45,458 nt of DNA from Lacihabitans soyangensis (GCF_024343775.1 NZ_RJUF01000033.1:1-45458), one strand, 5' to 3'; counted from the first letter of the stretch, positions 8,202 to 17,787 are shown. A program made the numbers and translations. The notes: generated by a model from the letters alone, not told the origin.

Positions 8202-9304
8202 ACAACGAACTAAGAGTTATCATATCAGGTGGTGGCACGGGTGGTCATATTTTTCCGGCTGTAGCCATTGCTAACGAAATAAAAGCCCAAAAACCGAATT
8301 CCAAAATCCTTTTCGTGGGAGCCTTGGGCAAAATGGAAATGGAAAAAGTGCCAAAGGCTGGTTATGAAATCGTAGGCTTACCGATAGCAGGATTTAACAG
8401 ATCCAATATGCTAGCCAATGTTTCTTTTCCTTATAAGCTCATAAAAAGTTTAATTTTAGCGATCAAAGTTCTTCGAAACTTCAAACCTGACATTGCCATA
8501 GGCGTTGGTGGTTTTGCTAGTGGTCCTACGCTTCGGATGGCTAACCTATTGGGCATAAAAACGCTCATACAAGAGCAAAACTCTTACGCCGGGGTTACAA
8601 ATAAAATTCTTTCGAAAAAAGCAGAAAAGGTTTGTGTGGCCTACCCAAATATGGAGAAGTTTTTCGATAAAGACAAAATAGTTTTCACCGGAAATCCAGT
8701 GAGGGGTGATCTAGCCAAAATCGAAATAAGCTCAGCCGAAGCCAAAAAATCCTTTGGTTTAGAACCTGATCGCAAAACCTTGTTGATTATTGGAGGTAGC
8801 TTGGGAGCTTTGAGTATCAACAAAGGCATCAGCAATGGCCTCAAGGATATTTTGAATGCTGACCTGCAGGTTATTTGGCAAACTGGCAAAACTTACATTG
8901 ATCAAGCAAGAGAGACTGTCGCAAATCTACAAACCAGTAGAGTGTATGTATCGGACTTTATCTATGAAATGGACAAAGCCTACGCCGCCGCCGATTTGGT
9001 GGTTTCAAGAGCAGGAGCCTTGTCGGTATCCGAGCTTTCTCTGGTTGGTAAAGCCGCTATTTTGGTTCCGTATCCGTTTGCAGCCGAAGACCACCAAACT
9101 CAGAACGCTCTAAGTCTAACATCAAAAGACGCCGCAATACTGGTTAAAGATGCCGAAATAGCAGACCATTTGGTTGATTCAATAGTTGAGCTGGCGGAAA
9201 ATGCAACAAAGCTCAGAGTATTGTCAGAAAATATTCTGAAATTTGCAAAACCTCATGCTGCAAAAGAAATAGTGGAGGAAATTTTTAAAGTAACCCAAAA
9301 ATGA
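8198..9304 (+). CDS. murG: UDP-GlcNAc:undecaprenyl-PP-MurNAc-pentapeptide transferase MurG
   Basis: A 368-residue GT28 glycosyltransferase that converts lipid I to lipid II on the inner face of the membrane. Near the N-terminus it has GGTGGHIFPAVAIANEI. It also has GVGGFASGP, QEQNSYAGVTNK and the C-terminal donor-binding part SRAGALSVSELSLVGKAAILVPYPFAAEDHQ, all standard for MurG. It overlaps ftsW and the next gene by ATGA at both ends, so it is translationally coupled within the division operon. Confidence 0.97.
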   Translation: MNNELRVIISGGGTGGHIFPAVAIANEIKAQKPNSKILFVGALGKMEMEKVPKAGYEIVGLPIAGFNRSNMLANVSFPYKLIKSLILAIKVLRNFKPDIAIGVGGFASGPTLRMANLLGIKTLIQEQNSYAGVTNKILSKKAEKVCVAYPNMEKFFDKDKIVFTGNPVRGDLAKIEISSAEAKKSFGLEPDRKTLLIIGGSLGALSINKGISNGLKDILNADLQVIWQTGKTYIDQARETVANLQTSRVYVSDFIYEMDKAYAAADLVVSRAGALSVSELSLVGKAAILVPYPFAAEDHQTQNALSLTSKDAAILVKDAEIADHLVDSIVELAENATKLRVLSENILKFAKPHAAKEIVEEIFKVTQK

Positions 9305-10077
9305 AAGTCTTTTTCTCTGAAAATAATGTCGACTACGGCACTTATACTTTCAACTATGCCATTTACGCTCAGAAAGAGTCGCAGGCAGAGTTGACTGAGA
9401 TATACGACAAAGGCTTTCTTCCATACACTGGTAATATAAACATCGAATGCGAGCTCTTTTATTTGGCCAGAAGTTTACGGGTTGATCTACAAAACTTTGA
9501 TGATACCTCAGAGAATCGTCGTGTGAGTAGGTTGGTTGAACCACTGGACATAAGGCTGGAGCTTTTAGAAAAAAGGACATTTGATACGAAAGACCCTGAA
9601 TTTGTGGCCTTTTGCTCAAACTACATCAACGAAAGAATAGGCGAAGACAACATGAGCCTCGAGAGGTGGGATTACATACTCAAACAAGAAACTGGCACGC
9701 ATTTTTTTAAATTTAGTAATTCTGAAAAAGTGCTAGGTTATGTTTTGGCAGCAATAAACGACGACTTGGTACATTATTGGTTCGCGTTTTTTGACACCCA
9801 ATACATGAGAACACACTCTTTGGGCAAATGGATGATGTGGCGTGTAATACGCTGGAGCAAAGACCATAACAAAAAAAACATTTACTTAGGAACTGCATAC
9901 AAGCCTGCGGCACTTTATAAAATTAGAGACCACAAAGGCTTAGAGTTTTGGGATGGACAAAAATGGAACACTGACACCAAAATATTGAAAGATTGGTGTC
10001 AAACTGACTTGGAACCCAAGCCATCGGATAGATTTAAACTTTTAGAGGAACCCAATAAATTTTTGAGTGAGTTATGA
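9301..10077 (+). CDS. Arginyl-tRNA-protein transferase-like (GNAT fold) protein in the division operon
   Basis: A 258-residue soluble protein. The C-terminal half resembles the ATE C-terminal/GNAT acyltransferase fold (KVLGYVLAAINDDLVHYWFAFFD, then LGKWMMWRVIRWSKDHNKKNIYLGTAY and YKPAALYKIRDHKGLEFWDG). The N-terminal piece with GFLPYTGN is weaker. ATE enzymes move an amino acid from tRNA to a protein N-terminus; whether this one does so is not shown. It overlaps murG and ftsQ by ATGA at each end, so it is an integral part of the operon and occupies the place where murC is usually found. Family assignment is moderate. Confidence 0.6.
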   Translation: MKVFFSENNVDYGTYTFNYAIYAQKESQAELTEIYDKGFLPYTGNINIECELFYLARSLRVDLQNFDDTSENRRVSRLVEPLDIRLELLEKRTFDTKDPEFVAFCSNYINERIGEDNMSLERWDYILKQETGTHFFKFSNSEKVLGYVLAAINDDLVHYWFAFFDTQYMRTHSLGKWMMWRVIRWSKDHNKKNIYLGTAYKPAALYKIRDHKGLEFWDGQKWNTDTKILKDWCQTDLEPKPSDRFKLLEEPNKFLSEL

Positions 10078-10838
10078 AAATGCCGAAACTTAAAAAAACC
10101 GTAAGTTATGCAATTGGAGGCTCTTTGGCTGCCTTTGCACTATTTCTGATATTGGCCGCCACCAAAAACAACGCCTCCAGAAGATGCCAAGGTCTCGAAA
10201 CCAAAATAAAAGACAACGCAGACCAGTTTTTGGTGACCAAAGAAGACATTGAAAAATGGGTTACCCAGTATGGCAATGACCCTTTCGAGGGAAAAATAAT
10301 AGAAAATATCAGCCTTGAAAAGGTAGAAAAGCGTGTTCTTGAAAGCGGAACAGTTAAAAGCTGCAAAGCTTACTTTGATCGTCATGGATATTTGGTACTC
10401 GATATTGAAGCTTTTAAACCAGTGGGAAGAATACTTAGCAACAGCGAGAATGGCGATAGATATATAGATAAGGAAGGCAATCTATTTCCAATATCTAAGC
10501 ATTTTAGCCCGACGGTATTGCTTATCAGTGGTAATTACATAAACAGACTAAGAAGTCTGAAGTCAGAAAAAAACAGCGATTTGTTAAATCTGATCAATAC
10601 CATAAGTGAGGACGAGTTCTGGTCGGCACAAATTACACAAATAGACGTGAACGAAAACAAAGAGGTAAACATGATTCCGCTCATGGGCAAGAACGTGATA
10701 GAATTTGGAAAACCCGAAAACATCAATGCCAAATTCGATAAGCTTTTGGTGTTTTATAAGCAGATATTGCCACAAAAAATATGGAGCGACTTTTCGAAGG
10801 TAAGCGTAAAATATGAAGGCCAAATAGTTTGTAATTGA
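10074..10838 (+). CDS. ftsQ: Cell division protein FtsQ
   Basis: A 254-residue bitopic protein. The N-terminal cytoplasmic piece is short and basic, then one membrane helix runs over about residues 12-29 (IGGSLAAFALFLILAAT). The POTRA-like region follows (FLVTKEDIEKWVT ... ISLEKVEKRVLESGTVKSC), then the beta domain (GYLVLDIEAFKPVGRI, YIDKEGNLFPIS). FtsQ bridges early and late divisome proteins in the periplasm. The call rests on these features plus position directly before ftsA. The start ATG overlaps the upstream stop. Confidence 0.9.
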   Translation: MKMPKLKKTVSYAIGGSLAAFALFLILAATKNNASRRCQGLETKIKDNADQFLVTKEDIEKWVTQYGNDPFEGKIIENISLEKVEKRVLESGTVKSCKAYFDRHGYLVLDIEAFKPVGRILSNSENGDRYIDKEGNLFPISKHFSPTVLLISGNYINRLRSLKSEKNSDLLNLINTISEDEFWSAQITQIDVNENKEVNMIPLMGKNVIEFGKPENINAKFDKLLVFYKQILPQKIWSDFSKVSVKYEGQIVCN

Positions 10839-10857
10839 GTGATTTTAAATAAGTTTG
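10828..10857 (+). promoter_or_regulatory. Internal promoter before ftsA
   Basis: TAAGTTTG at 10850-10857 matches the -7 consensus, with TTTG at 10828-10831 and an 18-base spacer. This could give ftsA-ftsZ extra transcription independent of the ftsW promoter. Confidence 0.6.
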
Positions 10858-10896
10858 TATAAATATTAATTTGCAGTTTAATAATATAAATCTGAC

Positions 10897-12279
10897 ATGG
10901 AAGAAGATAACTTGGTAGTGGGTCTCGACATAGGTACTTCAAAAATAAGTGCGGCGGCCGGTTCTTTACAAAAAGACGGAACCATTAAAATCAATGGTTT
11001 TGTGGAGAGAGCTGTAGTGCCTAAAGACGAAGTTCTGAGAAATGGCGAGATAGAAAATGCTCATCGCACCATTGAGATTATTGATGAGGTTTTGGAAGAA
11101 CTTGCCGACAAACTCACCATCAATCTTGAGTCCGTAAATGTCAATATATCAAACCCAGAAATCAGTGGGCACTTTCATAAAGGAAAAGTGACCAAATCGG
11201 GTGAAAACAAACAAATTCAGCAAGCCGATGTAGATAAACTTGCAGACGATGTGAGAGTAACTTTCAAGGCACATCCGGGAAGAATTGTGCTTCACTGCAT
11301 GCCGCAAGATTTTTATGTAAACGACATAAAAGCTGGCGAAAAAGTGGTAGGTAAGTTTGGTGTTCAGATTGGCGGTGACTTCTTTTTTGTGACTTCTAGG
11401 GCCGAAAGTTTAGAAAACCTCCACTACACCCTGAAAAGTGTAAAGGCCAAGACTGACGACGATAAACCAGCACCTATTCAGGTAGAAAACGTACTTTTAA
11501 GCTCAGTTGCTGACTCTTTTGCACTGCTCGATAACACCATAGACGACAAACGTAATGGTGTAGCCATAGTAAACATCGGTGCAGAAATGATGGAGATTTG
11601 TATTTATCTCAAAAATGGCATTCGCTACTTTAAAGCCCTTCCTATAGGTGGTAACTCCATCACAAAAGATTTAGCGGAAACATTCCAGATAAGTTTTGAA
11701 GAGGCCGAAATCCTTAAAAAGATATGTGGAAACATCCCTTCGAGTAGCATCAGCGACACGGAGGCGGCTGTTATCGAACGTAAAAAAGACCTTGCCCCTG
11801 TTGAAATTATTCTTAAAAATGCCTCTACGGTGGTAGAGTGGCGTTTGAAAGAGATTGCAGCTATTGTTAAAAGTGAGCTAATTCGCTCTGGCTATGATGG
11901 CATGCTCACCAATGGTATAATACTCACTGGTGGAACAGCTTCAATGGGAATTATCAAAGACATCTTCATTGATGTTTGTAAAATGAAAAGTGTCAGAAAA
12001 GCCAAAATGAGTAGCAAAATCAATTTTAACGGTCATGAGTTTCTGAACAAACCGAAATACTCCACAGTCTTAGGTCTCATGATGGCTCCTTATTTTGCTT
12101 TTGATACTAGACTGGACAATAGAATTCTCAAACACGCCACTATAAAAGAACTCGAGGTTGAAGTTCCTGAGAAAAAAACAGGAAGTGTTAAAGAAGCCAA
12201 GGCACCCAAAAAACCGATATTTGAGATGCTCAAGGATCTTATCATCGACAAAAAAATGAACGATGAATATATTAACTAA
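10897..12279 (+). CDS. ftsA: Cell division protein FtsA
   Basis: A 460-residue actin-like ATPase that anchors FtsZ to the membrane. The phosphate-1 motif is VVGLDIGTSKISAAAG. The SHS2/1C region carries FHKGKVTKSGENKQI. VAIVNIGAEMMEICIYL and GIILTGGTASMGII give the phosphate-2 and adenosine motifs. The C-terminal tail ends with a probable amphipathic membrane-targeting helix (KPIFEMLKDLIIDKK). It is 24 bp upstream of ftsZ and 58 bp after ftsQ. Confidence 0.97.
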   Translation: MEEDNLVVGLDIGTSKISAAAGSLQKDGTIKINGFVERAVVPKDEVLRNGEIENAHRTIEIIDEVLEELADKLTINLESVNVNISNPEISGHFHKGKVTKSGENKQIQQADVDKLADDVRVTFKAHPGRIVLHCMPQDFYVNDIKAGEKVVGKFGVQIGGDFFFVTSRAESLENLHYTLKSVKAKTDDDKPAPIQVENVLLSSVADSFALLDNTIDDKRNGVAIVNIGAEMMEICIYLKNGIRYFKALPIGGNSITKDLAETFQISFEEAEILKKICGNIPSSSISDTEAAVIERKKDLAPVEIILKNASTVVEWRLKEIAAIVKSELIRSGYDGMLTNGIILTGGTASMGIIKDIFIDVCKMKSVRKAKMSSKINFNGHEFLNKPKYSTVLGLMMAPYFAFDTRLDNRILKHATIKELEVEVPEKKTGSVKEAKAPKKPIFEMLKDLIIDKKMNDEYIN

Positions 12280-12303
12280 GGTTTTAACGAGCTTTAGCAA
12301 TTT

Positions 12304-13632
12304 ATGGTGAAAGTACCCAGATATAAAATTGAATTCAATTCCAAAATGGAAAAAATAATAAAAGTAATTGGTGTAGGAGGCGGCGGCGGAAACGCCATGC
12401 TCAACATGTACAACCAAGGCATGCACGATGTGGATTTTGTGGCCTGTAATACAGATGCACAGGCTCTCAAGCAGTTTCCAGAAGACGTCATTCAACTCCA
12501 ACTGGGTGCCGAACTCACCAAAGGACTTGGAGCAGGAACCGACTGGAAAGTAGGCAAACAAGCTGCCATTGAAAGCGAAAAAAGTATTAATGATATTCTG
12601 GCTGACCCTACCGAGATGGTTTTTATCACTGCCGGTATGGGTGGTGGAACCGGTACAGGTGCTGCACCAGAAATTGCAAGATATGCTAAGGCCAAAAACA
12701 GATTGACCATCGGAGTTGTAACAGATCCCTTCAGACATGAAGGACTAGACAAGTTTGAACAAGCCTCTAATGGTATAGCCAAACTCAAAGAATGTTGCGA
12801 TACCGTTTTGGTAATCAAAAACGACCGACTAGTAGAAATGTATGGTGATCTCGACATAGAGTCTGCCTACAAAAAAGCCGATGAAGTATTGGCTAATGCT
12901 GTAAGAAGCATAGCCGAGCTTATTACCCGTCCTGGTATCGTAAACCTTGACTTTGCAGATGTTAAAACAGTCTTAGGCGATGCTGGTCACGCCGTTATGG
13001 GTTCTGCGGAAGCTACCGGCCCCGATAGAGCCTCTTTGGCTATAGAAGCCGCATTGAACTCACCGTTGCTCGAGAACAACAACATCAAAGGTGCCAAACG
13101 TATATTGGTTTCGATAGCCTACTCTGACGAACTGCCAGAATACAAAATAAAAATGTCTGACCAAGCAAAGGTGACGGATTTTGTAGAAAGTCAAATAAAA
13201 TCGAGAGCCAAGATATTCAAACATGGATTTGCGATTGACCGTAGCTTGAAGGACAAAGTGCGGGTAACTATAGTTGCTGCAAGATTTGATGATAACATTG
13301 AAGAACCAGAGATTATTGAGCCACCTAAAGTGGAGCCAAAAATTGAAGTTGGGAAAGGTATAGATGCCATTATTCCAGAAAAACCAGCCAAGGTAATTGT
13401 TCCAAAGCCTACTAATCAAATCGGACTTTTCGAGCAAGAAGATAAATTTTTGAAAGGTATCAGCGATTTCACAAAAAATGGAGTAAACATTGATGACCTT
13501 TTAGATTCTCCAGCATTTAAAAGATATGGAGTGGAGCTTATTGATATTAACGAGGTAGGTGAGGAAAATCTCGACAAAATAAACCTATTAGATTTATACA
13601 CTGAATTGAGCAATCAAAAACTTATAGACTAG
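12304..13632 (+). CDS. ftsZ: Cell division protein FtsZ
   Basis: A 442-residue tubulin-like GTPase that forms the Z ring. The nucleotide site includes IGVGGGGGNAMLNM and the signature GMGGGTGTGAAPEIA; the T7 loop is NLDFADVKTVL. A variable Pro/Glu/Lys linker follows the core. A probable conserved C-terminal peptide, DSPAFKRYGVEL at about 401-412, is followed by a further 30 residues ending LSNQKLID. The start at 12304 (MVKVPRYKIEFNSKME) gives a slightly long N-terminus; an in-frame ATG at 12346 is possible. A terminator follows. Confidence 0.97.
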   Translation: MVKVPRYKIEFNSKMEKIIKVIGVGGGGGNAMLNMYNQGMHDVDFVACNTDAQALKQFPEDVIQLQLGAELTKGLGAGTDWKVGKQAAIESEKSINDILADPTEMVFITAGMGGGTGTGAAPEIARYAKAKNRLTIGVVTDPFRHEGLDKFEQASNGIAKLKECCDTVLVIKNDRLVEMYGDLDIESAYKKADEVLANAVRSIAELITRPGIVNLDFADVKTVLGDAGHAVMGSAEATGPDRASLAIEAALNSPLLENNNIKGAKRILVSIAYSDELPEYKIKMSDQAKVTDFVESQIKSRAKIFKHGFAIDRSLKDKVRVTIVAARFDDNIEEPEIIEPPKVEPKIEVGKGIDAIIPEKPAKVIVPKPTNQIGLFEQEDKFLKGISDFTKNGVNIDDLLDSPAFKRYGVELIDINEVGEENLDKINLLDLYTELSNQKLID

Positions 13633-13668
13633 TTCTTATTGACCTCTCTCTTATTAAATCCAAAAAAC

Positions 13669-13704
13669 AAAGACCTCTGAAATATAATCTCAGAGGTCTT
13701 TTTG
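13669..13704. terminator. Bidirectional terminator between ftsZ and the DUF4394 gene
   Basis: The stem AAAGACCTCTGA / TCAGAGGTCTTT has a 9-base loop. T-rich sequence follows on both strands, so it can end both convergent genes. Confidence 0.92.
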
Positions 13705-13722
13705 TTTGTTTCAATCTATCTA

Positions 13723-15219
13723 TCAAAAACCAGTTCCGACCGCAAAAGCACGTACATTTGTCGGCAAATCACCCATTTTAGTAGCCATTCCTGTGGTTAA
13801 ATTTACAGAGTAAACAGACGACTTATCTGCAACTTTCAAGACCGCATAAGCCATACCGCTTCTACTTCCTATATCAAAACCGCTTGCAGCATCAATATTG
13901 ACCCCTAAAGCTCCTACTTCTACCTGAGTGCCATTGTTTGGCGGGTCTTGCTTGTACAATTTGTCCGTATTTGCGTCCAAATTATAAAGTATTGTTGAGG
14001 TAGCACCCGCAAAATTATTGGTGTATGCAGAGGCTACAATCATCGGCATTCCTGGATTCAGAGCACCATCAGTAGCTACTATTACGCCTGTTTCAGGATG
14101 TAACCTAAGGTTTTGGCCAGTGTTGCTCACACAACGAATTCTGTCCACTGTTGGATTAAAATCAAAACCGAATGAAGTTCCCATTAGCATTGTACTAAAA
14201 GGCATAGTTCCTACAGCCGTTGCAGCTCCAGAGGCTGTATTCAAAACATAAATTCTGCTTGAACTTCCCAAAGCATAAAGCTGTCCATTTACAGGTCTAA
14301 AGTCAATACCTAAGATGGTTTCGCTCACTTGAAGCCCAGTTATTGGCTTGCTTACAGGAGTACCAACATTCTTAAAATTAAAAGCCAAAAGGTTGTTTGA
14401 TTCATCAATAGCGAAAGAGACTGGTGCGGTTGGAATAGCCAAACCGTTTATATTTCCTGAGGGTAAATTACCTAATTTTGTAAGCATTCCACTTGTCAAG
14501 TTAACTTGGTGTAGCTCCCATTTATCGGCTACTTTTACTGCAGTCAAAGCCACATCTCCGGCAGGATTTATGTCGAAACCAGCACTCATAGCAATATCAG
14601 TACCTAAAGCTCCAACTTCAACTAAAACGCCATTGTTTGGTGGGTCTTGTTTGTAAAGTTTATCGGTTTTGGCATCTATATCATACAAAATGGTAGCACT
14701 AGCACCCGCCATGTTGCCTGTATATGCCACCGATTCAATAACTTGCGACATACCTCCAGCAATTGAATCATCTGTAGCAGCCACTGCTCCTGTTTCAGGG
14801 TGAAGTCTAAGGTTTTGGCCTGTGTTGGTCACTAATCTGATTCTATCAACTGTAGGATTAAAGTCAAGAGCTACAGCCGTGCCGTTAATGGTTGGATTGA
14901 GTGCCGCGGCTCCGATAACTCTTGCAGTGCCCGTTTCCTGGTTAATAACATAAAGACGGTTCATTATACTCACTCCGTATAATTCGCCAGTGGCTGGTCT
15001 GAAGTCAATGGCAGTTAGTGCATCATTGGCCACCAAACCAGTAATCGTTACCGATTGAGTGGCCGTTTCTGACTTCATAGCGTTTATTTTTTGCAGTTGC
15101 TTTCCATCCTGCAGAACGTAAAATTCGAAATCGGGTTTCGAAACAGGCATTTCAACCGTCTCCTTGTCACAAGAAACAAGGCCGGCTATTAAGCCTAGAG
15201 CTATTAGATTCGTTTTCAT
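13723..15219 (-). CDS. DUF4394 lipoprotein with two tandem copies of the domain
   Basis: A 498-residue protein from the ATG at 15219; an in-frame ATG three codons upstream also exists. The N-terminus MKTNLIALGLIAGLVSC has a lipobox ending LVSC, so it is probably a lipoprotein. Two DUF4394 copies follow, at about residues 55-270 and 285-495. Each has an ITGL..(N/E) ... IDFRP.(T/N)G(E/Q)LY element, then TVDRIR.V.NTGQNLRLHPETG and DKLYKQDPPNNG. DUF4394 looks like a beta-propeller-like repeat fold of unknown function. The two copies are still very similar in sequence, suggesting a fairly recent internal duplication. It is convergent with ftsZ. Confidence 0.88.
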   Translation of the reverse strand: MKTNLIALGLIAGLVSCDKETVEMPVSKPDFEFYVLQDGKQLQKINAMKSETATQSVTITGLVANDALTAIDFRPATGELYGVSIMNRLYVINQETGTARVIGAAALNPTINGTAVALDFNPTVDRIRLVTNTGQNLRLHPETGAVAATDDSIAGGMSQVIESVAYTGNMAGASATILYDIDAKTDKLYKQDPPNNGVLVEVGALGTDIAMSAGFDINPAGDVALTAVKVADKWELHQVNLTSGMLTKLGNLPSGNINGLAIPTAPVSFAIDESNNLLAFNFKNVGTPVSKPITGLQVSETILGIDFRPVNGQLYALGSSSRIYVLNTASGAATAVGTMPFSTMLMGTSFGFDFNPTVDRIRCVSNTGQNLRLHPETGVIVATDGALNPGMPMIVASAYTNNFAGATSTILYNLDANTDKLYKQDPPNNGTQVEVGALGVNIDAASGFDIGSRSGMAYAVLKVADKSSVYSVNLTTGMATKMGDLPTNVRAFAVGTGF

Positions 15220-15352
15220 TCGTATCATGAGTAAATAATTTAGTTTTACTCACGTACGTGAATCTGAAATTTTTGGATTCTTTATAAGAGGACTTTCTAC
15301 TATTCTACATTAGTTAAATAGAATTAAAATAAAGGATTAAATCCCAATAACC

Positions 15353-17749
15353 TTAATTTTCCAAAACCAAAGAATTTCTTAAACCCTTAAATTCAATCAC
15401 TTCCGTTTCAGCTATTACCATAGGTTTAACTAATTTTCCGTTTAATCTCCAATTGCCAAATTTTCCTTTTGGTTGCGAGAAAACAAGTTTCCAATCGGTA
15501 TTTTTTTGTGAAATATCGAAGATTTGGGAATCTGTTTTTTGAGTAAAACTCATTCCGATGAGGTTCTCTCCTATCTCTACCGACTCTATTTTACCTTCTG
15601 TAAGTTTCGAAGGAAGCAATGGTGAAATATGAATCGTTTTCAGGTGAGCCAATGGCTTTATTCCAAAAAACTGCTTGATTATAGGCTCGCCAAAAGCATA
15701 CATATTCCAAGCTTGTGAAAACATACCAAAATCAGGTGAAACCTCATAAATAGAACCTGGAAGTGCAAAACTGAAGGATTTCATCATTCTTTTAAGCAGA
15801 GAATATGCTTCGTCTGGTCTACCATAGTTGTTTTCGGCCACGGCTTGAACACCTGTTGGCAGGGTCATAACGGCACCTGTGTAGGTAAATATTTTCCGAT
15901 TGGTTACAAACGAACCTTCCTCTGATCCTGCGGTTTCGTCTCTGTCGATACCAGTAACAAACATACCGTATGGATTTGTAAATTTCTTGGCTGTCTCCAA
16001 AGCTTTAATCGCCTTCTCCCTATCCGCAATGCCCATTTCCATAGGCGTGTTTACTACCCAATTGTGGTGCATCACAAATCCTCTTTTTTCATTGTCTCGG
16101 TAAGTTTCTATTTGTTTTTTAGAACTTTGAAGTTCAGCCACCGCCCATGGTTTTTTCAAAGTATCGGCTCTGATAATGGCATCATCAAGAAGGTGCAAAG
16201 CTTGTTTTTTAGTCCCAATAAAATCAGCATAAGAGTTAGACTCTTCCACCCAAAAATCCTTATTGATCTTTTCTTTTATTTTGTCCGCTTTTGATTGATA
16301 TTGATTGGCCAAAGATGTTTTTCCCAAAACCTTAGCCATCTTAGCGGCGTCAGCGAAAGCTTTTTGAGAATAAACCGCCACATCTATCATCTCGGAATCC
16401 ATACCATGTATTTCCATCATTCCGAAGCCGTCAGGAAGAAGATTTCCGTCCTTATCATTTTCTTTTAAGAGCCATTCCAAGCCTTTTTCTATTGTCGGAA
16501 AATATTTATTCAAGAAAGCTTTATCACCAGTCCAGCAAAACACCTCCCAAATCAATGACGCAAACTGCGGTGTTTCGTTTACATTTCCGTTGTTAAAAAC
16601 CGCACCGTTTGTGGAAACTTCGTGTACAATTTTTCCATTGCCGTTAGTTTTCTCTGAAATGCCATGAATCAAATCTATCGTACTGTAAACCAAATCTTTA
16701 CGCCCCGTGGCAATTAATCCTTTTAAGGTATATTCATTATCAACACCAAACCACCAGGGATAATCTGGTAATCCCGCACATAAACCTCTCCCCTGTCCTT
16801 CAACATCTCTGATGAGCCAATCGTTATTGTATTTTATCCAGCGAAATCCTTTTTCAAGGTCTTTATCGCTGAACGTTATTTTCGATTTTTCAATTATATT
16901 TAAAAGCCTATTTTGCTTCTTTTGTAAATAAGGAGTGGCATTTGGACTTAGCTCCGCGTATGTTCTCAAAGCTTCCATTTGGCTCTTTTCAGAACCCGCT
17001 ATAGTGAATGGAAAAATAGCATTGGCCAGAGGAGAAACGGTCAGATTGTATTGAGTACGGGTAATAGAAGTATTAGGTTTGCGTGAATGATTCTCCTTAT
17101 TAGAAATCGCAATTCCCTTTGATGATGAACCATAAACTACAAACCAAGGATTCAATTTATCTTTTACCAACCATTTGTTTTCTTTAAAAACAGCCTCATC
17201 TTTGCCATCTACCATATTGGTTCTTTCACCCAACCAAACGGGCATAAGATTAGAAATGGCTTTGAATTCAATCGAAACATTTAAAGCTGTATTGGTCATA
17301 TTTTTTATAAAAAACTCAATGTAAACCGCCTTCTTTCCATCTGGTACAAACTGATATCTTTCTACTAAAAAATCTGAAGATAAACTACTGTAAGTAAGCT
17401 TATTGCCAAATGCATAATTTTCAAAAGTATCGGCTTTGTTCAAAACGTACTTTTGGTTATTTACCAACATTTCCACCTCGAATCCGTCCAAAAGCTTGAT
17501 AGGATGACACCATACTCCGCCCATTTCTCCCTGCACATGCCAGCCCAAGTCAGGGAACGTGCCGTCCTGATGACCAACCATGTAGAGCCTATCCCCAGCA
17601 GCAGCATACGGACTTGCTAAATATTCTGGCTTGCCTTGTATTTTTTCTGAATTTGTGAAAAGAGAGGCGATACTTTTGCTAACTGTTTTTTGGGCAAAAG
17701 AGAATTGAAAGAAAACAAGTAGAAAGCAAAGGATTTTAAAAATATTCAT
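15353..17749 (-). CDS. Secreted (alpha/alpha)6-barrel glycoside hydrolase
   Basis: From the ATG at 17749 this is 798 residues with signal peptide MNIFKILCFLLVFFQFSFAQ. An N-terminal beta-sandwich is followed by a six-hairpin catalytic domain with GLPDYPWWFGVDNEYTLKG, then LLPDGFGMMEIHGMDSEMID and TGIDRDETAGSEEGSF, and a small C-terminal beta domain. This resembles amylo-alpha-1,6-glucosidase/trehalase-like six-hairpin glycosidases. The Asp and Glu residues in the D-E and E-I-H stretches are candidate catalytic acids. The substrate cannot be told from the sequence alone. It is exported to the periplasm and transcribed alone from a promoter at 17768-17775. Confidence 0.8.
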   Translation of the reverse strand: MNIFKILCFLLVFFQFSFAQKTVSKSIASLFTNSEKIQGKPEYLASPYAAAGDRLYMVGHQDGTFPDLGWHVQGEMGGVWCHPIKLLDGFEVEMLVNNQKYVLNKADTFENYAFGNKLTYSSLSSDFLVERYQFVPDGKKAVYIEFFIKNMTNTALNVSIEFKAISNLMPVWLGERTNMVDGKDEAVFKENKWLVKDKLNPWFVVYGSSSKGIAISNKENHSRKPNTSITRTQYNLTVSPLANAIFPFTIAGSEKSQMEALRTYAELSPNATPYLQKKQNRLLNIIEKSKITFSDKDLEKGFRWIKYNNDWLIRDVEGQGRGLCAGLPDYPWWFGVDNEYTLKGLIATGRKDLVYSTIDLIHGISEKTNGNGKIVHEVSTNGAVFNNGNVNETPQFASLIWEVFCWTGDKAFLNKYFPTIEKGLEWLLKENDKDGNLLPDGFGMMEIHGMDSEMIDVAVYSQKAFADAAKMAKVLGKTSLANQYQSKADKIKEKINKDFWVEESNSYADFIGTKKQALHLLDDAIIRADTLKKPWAVAELQSSKKQIETYRDNEKRGFVMHHNWVVNTPMEMGIADREKAIKALETAKKFTNPYGMFVTGIDRDETAGSEEGSFVTNRKIFTYTGAVMTLPTGVQAVAENNYGRPDEAYSLLKRMMKSFSFALPGSIYEVSPDFGMFSQAWNMYAFGEPIIKQFFGIKPLAHLKTIHISPLLPSKLTEGKIESVEIGENLIGMSFTQKTDSQIFDISQKNTDWKLVFSQPKGKFGNWRLNGKLVKPMVIAETEVIEFKGLRNSLVLEN

Positions 17750-17767
17750 TTTATCAAAGGTTAAAGT

Positions 17768-17775
17768 CAAATCTA
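17768..17775 (-). promoter_or_regulatory. -7 element for the glycoside hydrolase gene
   Basis: On the minus strand TAGATTTG matches TAnnTTTG, 18 bases before the chosen start at 17749. Confidence 0.5.
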
Positions 17776-17787
17776 CGAATTTTATCG

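Noticed and set aside
12070-12738. 222-residue minus-strand ORF
   Set aside because: It lies opposite ftsA and ftsZ, which are both certain; there is no signal of its own.
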